Below, in pieces: positions 1 through 7,284 of a DNA stretch of 34,179 bases. A program made the translations under genes and the position numbers. Source of the DNA: Fulvivirga kasyanovii (GTDB lineage Bacteria > Bacteroidota > Bacteroidia > Cytophagales > Cyclobacteriaceae); contig NZ_SMLW01000667.1 in the NCBI RefSeq assembly GCF_009711405.1, positions 1-34,179 of the forward strand, in the 5' to 3' direction. Numbering within the stretch: the stretch's first letter is position 1; the number at the start of each line of letters is the position of its first letter. Below the pieces are notes generated by a model. That model did no database searches, was not told the origin of the DNA, and saw nothing but the letters and a program-made list of their open reading frames with translations.

Positions 1-1145
1 TATTTCCTGCCGTGGTTAATTCCACTTTTGACATGGCCAAAACAGGCTTTGAAATTTCCCTTTACCTAACCGGCGTTATGTCGCTATGGCTGGGGTTAAT
101 GAAAATCGGTGAAAAGGGCGGAATGGTTAACATCCTCTCCAAACTGGTAGGCCCATTTTTTGTCAGGCTATTTCCAGCTATTCCAAGGGACCATCCGGCC
201 ACCGGGTCTATTATTATGAACTTTTCTGCCAACATATTGGGCCTGGACAATGCTGCAACGCCCCTCGGGCTTAAAGCCATGACTGAAATGCAGGATCTAA
301 ATCCTGACAAGGACACCGCTTCCAATGCACAGATCATGTTTCTTGTGCTGAATACCTCAGGGCTTTCTATTATCCCACTTACCATACTCGTTGACCGCTC
401 GGTTCTCGGTGCTGCCAATCCTACAGATGTTTTTATTCCTATTTTGTTAGCCACGTTCTGCTCTACCATAGTGGGGCTGATCACAGTGGCTATTTATCAG
501 AAAATAAATCTGTTTGACAGAGTGATCCTCGCTTACCTGGGTGGCCTTACACTGATCATTGGTGGTATTGTTTACTATTTCATGTCGTTGCCTCAGGAGC
601 AAATCGGTGAAGTATCCACAGTGGCCAGTAACTTTATAATTTTCACCCTGATCATCAGCTTCATTGCTCTCGGTCTGAGAAAGCGGATCAACCTTTATGA
701 AACTTTTATAGATGGAGCCAAAGAGGGCTTTCAGATCGCCATTAAAATAATCCCTTACCTGATCGCCATTCTGGTCGCTATTGGTGTGTTCAGGGCCAGC
801 GGCGCCATGAGCTACCTGATCGGGAGCATAGAGTTTTTGGTTTCGCTCACGGGTGCTGACACGGATTTTGTAAAGGCATTGCCCACGGCCATCATGAAAC
901 CATTGAGTGGTGGAGCTGCCCGCGGCATGATGATCGAAACTATCAACACCCATGGGGTAGACTCTTTTGCAGGTAAAATGGCCAGCATTTTAAGGGGTGC
1001 CACCGAAACAACTTTTTATATTGTAGCTGTTTATTTTGGCTCTGTAAACATAAGAAAAACGCGATATGCAATTACCGCAGGCCTTATTGCAGACTTTGCA
1101 GGAATTATTGCAGCAATTCTTTTCGGATATATGTTTTTTCATTAA
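1..1145 (+). CDS. SpmA/SpmB-type nucleoside recognition (Gate) domain membrane protein, 5' truncated
   Basis: The reading frame is open to the left edge of the window (Phe-Pro-Ala precede the GTG at 12), so the gene almost certainly starts outside and the GTG is an internal Val. About 380 residues are visible. They are hydrophobic, with roughly eight membrane segments and two related halves. The first half has an MSLWLGLMKIGEKGG stretch followed by NFSANILGLDNAATPLGLKAM, typical of SpmA; the second half has the LPTAIMKPLSGGAARGMM stretch typical of SpmB. Fused SpmAB proteins are common in non-sporulating Bacteroidota, where their substrate is not established; the Gate domain is shared with nucleoside transporters. 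It is an inner-membrane protein, with no visible partner downstream in the same unit. Family assignment is confident, transported substrate unknown. Confidence 0.9.
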   Translation, partial: FPAVVNSTFDMAKTGFEISLYLTGVMSLWLGLMKIGEKGGMVNILSKLVGPFFVRLFPAIPRDHPATGSIIMNFSANILGLDNAATPLGLKAMTEMQDLNPDKDTASNAQIMFLVLNTSGLSIIPLTILVDRSVLGAANPTDVFIPILLATFCSTIVGLITVAIYQKINLFDRVILAYLGGLTLIIGGIVYYFMSLPQEQIGEVSTVASNFIIFTLIISFIALGLRKRINLYETFIDGAKEGFQIAIKIIPYLIAILVAIGVFRASGAMSYLIGSIEFLVSLTGADTDFVKALPTAIMKPLSGGAARGMMIETINTHGVDSFAGKMASILRGATETTFYIVAVYFGSVNIRKTRYAITAGLIADFAGIIAAILFGYMFFH

Positions 1146-1197
1146 AATTCATTTAATTATATTTCAATTCTGATTAAACCCTATAAACGTTCTGCGC

Positions 1198-1656
1198 ATG
1201 ACGAATGATAAAAAATCACACATACAGAAAACCATTTATGATAACGCTAAAAGCCACTTCCTGGGCAACTTTCCTGATTCACTGCCTATAGAGCAGGCAT
1301 ATGTACACATAGGAATGTACCTGGGGTGGGTAATTGAAAATGCCCTTTACTCTGAGTATTTTGAAGACGAAGCTGAAATGCAGATTTTCAGGTTTAAAAG
1401 AAAAGAAATATCCTGCACTATTCTGAGTGAGATCTGGGATGGTTATTTGGGGTATGAACTATTCAGCAAACATGGCAACATGTTTACCTACTATTACTAT
1501 GGCGGTGGCCTTTATAAAAACGACTATGATGAAGTATTGGTAAAAAAGCTTCCTTCCATCTACCACGTGAAAGATACCTGGGAAAATTACGAGGCTATTA
1601 AAACCCGCATTGACACCCGGTTTCAGGACTGGAAAAAACTTACCGGAAATGTATAA
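1198..1656 (+). CDS. DUF7832-like small cytosolic protein
   Basis: This 152-residue protein has no signal peptide or membrane segment. It begins with a YDNAKSHFLGNFPDSLPIEQ stretch followed by HIGMYLGWVIE. That pattern (Tyr-Asp, a short aromatic run, a Phe-Pro-x-x-Leu-Pro loop, then a His-x-Gly-Met helix) is what I recall for the DUF7832 family, whose function is unknown. Relatives are sometimes found among immunity-like proteins, but no toxin gene sits beside it here. It follows the SpmAB gene by 52 bp on the same strand and ends in a strong hairpin terminator, so it may be the last gene of that unit. The ATG start fits the family's usual N-terminal spacing. Assignment is from memory of the motif only. 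Confidence 0.75.
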   Translation: MTNDKKSHIQKTIYDNAKSHFLGNFPDSLPIEQAYVHIGMYLGWVIENALYSEYFEDEAEMQIFRFKRKEISCTILSEIWDGYLGYELFSKHGNMFTYYYYGGGLYKNDYDEVLVKKLPSIYHVKDTWENYEAIKTRIDTRFQDWKKLTGNV

Positions 1657-1680
1657 GCCTTGTCTAACAAGGCTTTTTTT
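1655..1680 (+). terminator. Rho-independent terminator after the DUF7832-like gene
   Basis: A 9-bp perfect stem, AAGCCTTGT pairing with ACAAGGCTT around a CTA loop, starts inside the TAA stop codon and is followed directly by a run of seven T. It lies between two convergent genes; the T tract is on the plus-strand side only, so it mainly serves the plus-strand gene. Confidence 0.9.
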
Positions 1681-1684
1681 ATTC

Positions 1685-3502
1685 TTATTCCTTTACATTA
1701 CCCTTTTTATCAAGGATCAACGACGTTGGTACAGTCGCTCCGTTGGTGCCAGCCTCCTTGGTGTCATACTCCACAATAAAGTTCCCTGAGCCTGCATCAT
1801 AAGCGAGACTCATGGGTTCGGCAGCCAGCTCAACACTCTTCGTCCAGGAAAGTCCATCAGAGCTATAAATTTTGTTAATGACTGCCGTATAGGTTTCCTG
1901 CTCCGGCTTAGGCGCATACATCATCACATAATAGATATGACCCGCCTCATCAGCAATGCTTTTACTGGTGATGTTGGTTATGTTTTCCCTGTTAAAGTAT
2001 TCTTTGTTCAGATCAAATTTCACATGTATTTTGGGCACCCTGGCATTGTTTATTTTTGCGAAATAGCCCTTTACATTATCACTATCCGGGAAGTAAAGTC
2101 CTGTTGTCAAATCTTCACCTACAAATAAGGGTGAATAATGTGCCATGCTATCCGCCAGGTTAAACAAAGGAATGGAATCATTTCCGCCGATCAGCCATCT
2201 TGAACGCTCGATCATTTTTTCCAGCTCATGATTTTTGGCCCGTTTCTGCTCAATGGCATAATCAAGCTTACCCTTCACAAAGGATTGGAAGTCTTCAATA
2301 TTCTCAAATTGTGATTCTATATAATACTGGTAATTTTTGCTCTCTTCCTGAAGGTTTTTGCCTATCAATATATTAACAATGCTATCCATGTCATTTAATG
2401 CATTGAGGCTATTGTTCAAAACATCCAGTTTATAAAGCACATTTACCGAATCCGTGTAGCTCTTATGATCAATGAGAAGCGATCGGTATCTCAGATCTGC
2501 ATCTCGCAGAGCAAATACGGCTACAGGCAGTGGCTCTGGATCATACTGAGCAAGCTGGTCAACTATAAGTTTCGGTGAAAGTGCTGACAATCCGCCTGCA
2601 ACAGACACGGAATCTTTCAACATCGTCTCCTCGAGGGCAGTGAGCTTGCGGTCGTATCCCACTACTTTTTCCCTCAGTGGAAATATTTCATCCTTCATTA
2701 TTTTGACGGCCTTCTCAACCCACACTGCATAGTCCCAGAAATTGATGATATCAGCCCGGTAATCTGCGGGCGTTTGTCCGTCACGGGAATAGTCCAGGAT
2801 CTCCTTCCTGATCAGCGATTGGTCATAGCCTGCACCGGAGATTTTACCGATGCTTGATTTGTATTTTTCGAAATTTTCAACGGCATGAACGTAATCCGCT
2901 TTCAGTTCATCCAATGTTTTAAGGGTGTTGGCATCTGCTCTCAGATAGAGGATTTTGCGGGTCGGGCTCTGATCGTGAATGGCCTTATACTTCTCCTGGG
3001 CGGCACTGTAAGACTCTACCATTTTGGAATGGTACCCTACAGCCTCGGAAACTTTACTTTTTTGATCGTTGAGAGCTTCAATCTTTTTCTCAATGTCAAA
3101 TTGAACATCGGCCAGCTTTATGCCAAACTTACCTGTTCGTATATCCCTGCGTTTATAGGCCTGGTAATATTCATCGTTGCGTTTCAGTTCCTTTTCATCG
3201 ATGTAGGTAAGGGCATTACGGTAGAAGATAACAGCAGAATCAATATTAGCAGTTAGTATGTCCGTTTCCAGGAGTACGTCATTTTTCTTTGCCTTTTCCT
3301 GATACACCATCGCCATCTGGAAATTGGCATTAGGATGGTCGGCGTTCTTGTCTTCTTTCAAAAACTGCCTGAGAAAAGGCTCTGCATCATCGTACTTTTT
3401 TGTGTCCAGTAAAAAGAACAAGTCTTTATACTTAACACTCTGTGCTTCCGCACAGCATACGGAGATACTAACTGCTATTACAAGTAGAATTGCTTTTTTC
3501 AT
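1685..3502 (-). CDS. Secreted TPR-like/coiled-coil protein of unknown function
   Basis: I do not recognise a named family for the whole 605-residue protein. Residues 1-20 form a clear signal peptide (MKKAILLVIAVSISV, then a small-residue AEA-Q cleavage site), so it is periplasmic or surface exposed. Residues about 25-115 look like one or two TPR-type helical hairpins (a YDDAEPFLRQFLKED helix, then an FQMAMVYQEKA helix). The middle is long charged helices, and the last 120 residues look beta-rich, with an SSDGLSWTKSVELA repeat-like strand pattern. It lies 56 bp downstream of tex on the same strand and could be read through from it, but a functional link is not implied. The ATG at 3502 is chosen because it begins the signal peptide. 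Confidence 0.8.
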   Translation of the reverse strand: MKKAILLVIAVSISVCCAEAQSVKYKDLFFLLDTKKYDDAEPFLRQFLKEDKNADHPNANFQMAMVYQEKAKKNDVLLETDILTANIDSAVIFYRNALTYIDEKELKRNDEYYQAYKRRDIRTGKFGIKLADVQFDIEKKIEALNDQKSKVSEAVGYHSKMVESYSAAQEKYKAIHDQSPTRKILYLRADANTLKTLDELKADYVHAVENFEKYKSSIGKISGAGYDQSLIRKEILDYSRDGQTPADYRADIINFWDYAVWVEKAVKIMKDEIFPLREKVVGYDRKLTALEETMLKDSVSVAGGLSALSPKLIVDQLAQYDPEPLPVAVFALRDADLRYRSLLIDHKSYTDSVNVLYKLDVLNNSLNALNDMDSIVNILIGKNLQEESKNYQYYIESQFENIEDFQSFVKGKLDYAIEQKRAKNHELEKMIERSRWLIGGNDSIPLFNLADSMAHYSPLFVGEDLTTGLYFPDSDNVKGYFAKINNARVPKIHVKFDLNKEYFNRENITNITSKSIADEAGHIYYVMMYAPKPEQETYTAVINKIYSSDGLSWTKSVELAAEPMSLAYDAGSGNFIVEYDTKEAGTNGATVPTSLILDKKGNVKE

Positions 3503-3558
3503 AGATCACCAACTATTATAAAAAGCAATTTAGTGATTTTTCAATCCATTTGCAGAAA

Positions 3559-5793
3559 TTAACTATTAAATAGGCCTTTTAGCTTATTGAGTTTTTCCTG
3601 CAGGTCTCCCTGAGGCAGGTTCTCCTCTCTTTTGCTCTTTTGTTTTGGAGGATTTTTGCCGAATGGATCACTTTTCATTGATAAGCCAATTCTTTTTCGG
3701 TTGGTATCCACCTCCATTACGGTTACGGTTACTTTTTGCTGCACAGTAACCACTTCTGCAGGGTTTTTAACAAAAGAATCAGACAGATGGCTCACGTGTA
3801 CAAGGCCATCCTGGTGAACCCCAATATCCACAAAAGCTCCAAAGTTTGTAATATTCGTAACGATCCCCGGAAGTTTCATACCTATCTTCAGGTCTCCCAT
3901 GGTATTAACACCATCCTGAAAACTGAATACTTCAAAGCTCTCACGCGGATCCCGACCGGGCTTGGCCAATTCCTGGATAATATCATTAAGCGTAGGCAGA
4001 CCAACCGTATCGGTAACATACTTTTTAAGGTCTATCTTATTTCTCAACGTCACATCGTTGATCATGTCCTGCACGGAACAGCCGAGGTCTGAGGCCATTT
4101 TCTCAACGATATGATAGCTTTCAGGGTGTACAGCCGAGCTATCCAGCGGATTTTCCGCACCGCGTATCCTAAGGAAACCTGCAGCCTGCTCAAATGCCTT
4201 ATCTCCAAGCCTTGAAACTTTGGTCAGCGATTTTCTGTCCTTGAACGGACCGTTTTGATTTCTGTGCTCAACAATGGTTTTTGCAAGGCTTGGACCGAGA
4301 CCAGACACATAGCTAAGAAGTTCTTTACTGGCAGTGTTCAGCTCCACTCCTACAGAGTTCACGCAGCTCATCACCACATCATCAAGGCCATGTTTCAGCG
4401 CATTTTGATCCACATCGTGCTGATACTGCCCTACCCCGATAGATTTAGGGTCGATTTTTACAAGCTCAGCCAGCGGGTCCATCAGCCTTCTTCCGATAGA
4501 TACTGCTCCACGAACCGTTACATCATAGTCAGGAAATTCGTCACGGGCAACATCCGAAGCGGAATATACGGAAGCGCCACTTTCATTTACCATGATCACT
4601 AAAATGCTCTTTGGCAAGCCAAGGCCTCTTACAAAGCTCTCAGTTTCACGGCTGGCCGTACCATTACCAATGGCAATAGCCTCAACATCATATTTTTCAC
4701 AAAGGTATTTTACAAGAGCTCCTGACTCTGCCACCCTTTTTTGAGGTTCGTTGGGGAATATGGCGTCGTTATGCAGAAGTTTTCCTTGCTTATCCAGCAC
4801 TACTACCTTACAGCCTGTTCTGAATCCCGGGTCTAACGCCAACACGTTTTTCTGCCCTAAAGGAGCAGCCAACAGCAACTGTCTCAGGTTATCTGCAAAC
4901 ACTCTGATGGCTTCTTCATCTGCTTTATTCTTAGAATTGATCCTGATCTCTGTCTCCATGGAAGGCTTCAGCAATCTTTTGTAACAGTCGGCAGCGGCTT
5001 CTTTCACCTGCTCTGCGGCTGCATTGGCAGATTTAACGAACTGTCTTTTTAAAAGATCAACTGCCACATCATCGTCAGGTGCTACATCCAGAGATAAGAT
5101 CATCTCTTTCTCGCCACGTCTCATAGCCAGCAACCTGTGTGACGGTGTTTTGGAAATCGGCTCTTCCCATTCGAAGTAGTCTTTGTATTTCTGGCCTTCT
5201 TCTTCCTTGCCCTTGATCACTTTAGATACGATCACAGCCTCCTTCTCGAACAGGTCCCTCATCTTCTTTCTCACTTCCTGATCTTCGTTCATCCATTCGG
5301 CAATGATGTCTCTGGCACCCTGCAATGCTTCCTCAGCATTGGCCACCCCCTTCTCTTCATCAATATACTCTGCTGCCAGCTTCTCAAGGTCTACTGACTC
5401 CTGCTCGAACAGCACTTTTGCCAGTGGCTCGAGTCCTTTTTCCTTGGCCACGGAAGCCCTTGTCTTTCTCTTTGGCTTGTAAGGGAGGTAAATATCCTCC
5501 AACTCTGCCAAAGTCTGCGCTGCGTTGATGGATGCTTCCAGTTCAGGGGTCAGCTTCTCCTGCTTTTCAATAGACTTTAATATAGCCTCTCTCCTTTTAT
5601 CCAACTCCCTGAGCTGTGTTACCCTGTCCCTGATCGATGTAATGGCAACTTCATCAAGGCTACCCGTCATTTCTTTCCTATACCTTGAAATAAATGGTAC
5701 AGTGGCTCCTTCATCCAGCAACTCGACTACAGAAAAAGCCTGCTTCTCACTGATTCCCAGCTCTTTGGCTACTATTGAAATATTCTTATCCAT
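3559..5793 (-). CDS. tex: Tex-family RNA-binding transcription accessory protein
   Basis: The 744 residues match the full Tex architecture. The N-terminal Tex helical domain opens with ELGISEKQAFSVVELL and FISRYRKEMTGSLDE; the YqgF/RNase H-like domain lies at about 315-445 and begins NVLALDPGFRTGCKVVVLD; helix-hairpin-helix motifs sit at about 480-560 (SYVSGLGPSLAKTIVEHR); an S1 RNA-binding domain lies at about 645-717 (NFGAFVDIGVHQDGLVHVSH). A short Lys-rich tail follows. Tex proteins bind nucleic acid through S1 and HhH modules and associate with transcription complexes; their exact role varies between species. It is cytosolic. The ATG at 5793 gives the conventional N terminus. The gene is first of a possible two-gene minus-strand unit with the secreted TPR-like gene. 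Confidence 0.97.
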   Translation of the reverse strand: MDKNISIVAKELGISEKQAFSVVELLDEGATVPFISRYRKEMTGSLDEVAITSIRDRVTQLRELDKRREAILKSIEKQEKLTPELEASINAAQTLAELEDIYLPYKPKRKTRASVAKEKGLEPLAKVLFEQESVDLEKLAAEYIDEEKGVANAEEALQGARDIIAEWMNEDQEVRKKMRDLFEKEAVIVSKVIKGKEEEGQKYKDYFEWEEPISKTPSHRLLAMRRGEKEMILSLDVAPDDDVAVDLLKRQFVKSANAAAEQVKEAAADCYKRLLKPSMETEIRINSKNKADEEAIRVFADNLRQLLLAAPLGQKNVLALDPGFRTGCKVVVLDKQGKLLHNDAIFPNEPQKRVAESGALVKYLCEKYDVEAIAIGNGTASRETESFVRGLGLPKSILVIMVNESGASVYSASDVARDEFPDYDVTVRGAVSIGRRLMDPLAELVKIDPKSIGVGQYQHDVDQNALKHGLDDVVMSCVNSVGVELNTASKELLSYVSGLGPSLAKTIVEHRNQNGPFKDRKSLTKVSRLGDKAFEQAAGFLRIRGAENPLDSSAVHPESYHIVEKMASDLGCSVQDMINDVTLRNKIDLKKYVTDTVGLPTLNDIIQELAKPGRDPRESFEVFSFQDGVNTMGDLKIGMKLPGIVTNITNFGAFVDIGVHQDGLVHVSHLSDSFVKNPAEVVTVQQKVTVTVMEVDTNRKRIGLSMKSDPFGKNPPKQKSKREENLPQGDLQEKLNKLKGLFNS

Positions 5794-6032
5794 TCTAATT
5801 ATTTATACGTATTATTTTTTGAGGCCGACAAAAATATAAAATTATGAAATAGCCTGCCGACCCATGGGCCTAAAAGTTATTCACATTTTATAAAGTGATT
5901 ATCAGGTCGGTTAGCAGACATTTAATTTACGAAAAAAGGGAACCTCATTGCAAAATCTTTACGTTATAAGAACTGGTTTTTCGGTTTTTAACTTTATTTT
6001 GAGTTGAAACCTTTCTTCAAATTTTATTTTAT

Positions 6033-6608
6033 ATGAAAAAGCAACTAAGGGAGTGGGGAATATTTTTGGCTATAGGCTTATTCCTGTATTTTACCGGCCT
6101 GTACACTGATGTGGCTGCCCTGGCTCAAAGGGCGATATTAAGCACTGGCCTGATCACCGCAGATACAGAGCTTGAAGATCCCGAAAAAGCTGATTTCAAC
6201 TTCACTCTACAAACGCTGGATGGTCAAATGGTAAAGCTTGAAGACTTCAAAGGTAAAGTGATCTTCCTCAACCTTTGGGCTACCTGGTGCCCTCCCTGCA
6301 TCGCTGAAATGCCGGGCATTCAGGACCTGTACGACAAAATTGACAATGAGGACATCGTATTTGTAATGCTATCCATGGACAACAGCGCTGAAAAGCCGAA
6401 AAAGTTCATTGATAAAAAAGAGTATACCTTCCCTGTTTATCTTCCTGCCAGCCGCGTACCTGATGTATTCAGGTCGCCTTCCATACCTACCACGTATGTG
6501 ATATCAAAGGATGGCAAAATCGTTTCCAAGAAAGTGGGAATGGCTAATTATGATACCAAAGCGTTCAGGAATTTTCTGAACAAGCAGGCGTCAAAGGTCA
6601 GCAAGTAA
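6033..6608 (+). CDS. Membrane-anchored TlpA/ResA-type thiol-disulfide oxidoreductase
   Basis: The 191-residue protein has an uncleaved-looking N-terminal hydrophobic segment (residues 8-28, after a KKQLRE positive start), then a thioredoxin fold. The redox motif is WCPPC with cysteines at 86 and 89, in the context NLWATWCPPCIAEM, and the cis-proline is P152 in SIPTTYVI. This is the AhpC/TSA-Redoxin arrangement of TlpA and ResA, which reduce disulfides in exported proteins or cytochrome c apoproteins on the periplasmic side. Substrate cannot be told from sequence, and no cytochrome maturation genes are adjacent. Its last 18 bases overlap the 3' end of the convergent sirtuin gene, so the two transcripts would be complementary there. 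Confidence 0.93.
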   Translation: MKKQLREWGIFLAIGLFLYFTGLYTDVAALAQRAILSTGLITADTELEDPEKADFNFTLQTLDGQMVKLEDFKGKVIFLNLWATWCPPCIAEMPGIQDLYDKIDNEDIVFVMLSMDNSAEKPKKFIDKKEYTFPVYLPASRVPDVFRSPSIPTTYVISKDGKIVSKKVGMANYDTKAFRNFLNKQASKVSK

Positions 6609-7280
6609 GCGCTGCCTTACCTTTTCAACACCTGTTGTTGCATTTTCTTCATACAGGTACAGGTTCGATCTTTTCGATACCTGGGGTAATTTTGGGTCTA
6701 TAACATACTTGGGCACATGATCAGCAACCAGATCAAGAAGGCCTGCAGCAGGGTATACTACCAATGAAGTGCCTACTACCATAAAAATATCTGCTCCATA
6801 AGTTTCTTTGGCTGCAACCTCCATCATGGGTACGAGTTCTCCAAACCAAACGATATTTGGCCTTAGCTGAGAGCCTTTTTCACATTTATCTCCCAGTTTA
6901 AGTTCCCAACCATCCATTTCGTAAACCAGGTTTTCATCAGCAGTACTACGGCACTGGAATAGCTGTCCATGAAGGTGGATCACGTTTGATGAGCCTGCTT
7001 TTTCATGAAGGTTATCTACATTTTGGGTAACGATGGTTACGTCAAAATCCTCTTCCAGTTTAGCCAAAGCGAGGTGACCGGCATTCGGTTCTGCCTTTAG
7101 GGCGGCCTTTCTTCGCTCGTTGTAGAAGTTCAACACAAGCTCAGGGTTCTTCGCCCAGCCCTGTGGAGAAGCGACTTCCATCACATCGTGCCCCTCCCAA
7201 AGGCCATTGGAATCCCTGAACGTGGCGATGCCACTTTCCGCACTGATACCTGCTCCTGTAAGAACAACTACCTTCATCAT
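6591..7280 (-). CDS. cobB: Class III sirtuin (NAD-dependent protein deacylase)
   Basis: The protein starts MMKVVVLTGAGISAESGI, the Sir2 NAD-binding loop; an upstream in-frame start would run back into topA and add 17 Lys/Arg-rich residues absent from the family, so the ATG at 7280 (or 7277) is chosen, giving about 229 residues. Further motifs are TQNVDNLHEKAG, the catalytic His in VIHLHG, and FYNERR, which carries the Tyr-x-x-Arg pair that marks desuccinylase/demalonylase-type class III sirtuins such as E. coli CobB. Only two cysteines exist (QCRS and DKCEKG), so the usual four-Cys zinc site is missing, as I recall for many Bacteroidota homologues. It begins 4 bp after the topA stop, implying cotranscription. 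Confidence 0.93.
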   Translation of the reverse strand: MMKVVVLTGAGISAESGIATFRDSNGLWEGHDVMEVASPQGWAKNPELVLNFYNERRKAALKAEPNAGHLALAKLEEDFDVTIVTQNVDNLHEKAGSSNVIHLHGQLFQCRSTADENLVYEMDGWELKLGDKCEKGSQLRPNIVWFGELVPMMEVAAKETYGADIFMVVGTSLVVYPAAGLLDLVADHVPKYVIDPKLPQVSKRSNLYLYEENATTGVEKVRQRLLADL

Positions 7281-7284
7281 AATA

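Noticed and set aside
447-953. 168-codon minus-strand frame opposite the SpmAB gene
   Set aside because: It is antisense to a strongly recognisable membrane protein and shows no domain; composition is that of a shadow frame.
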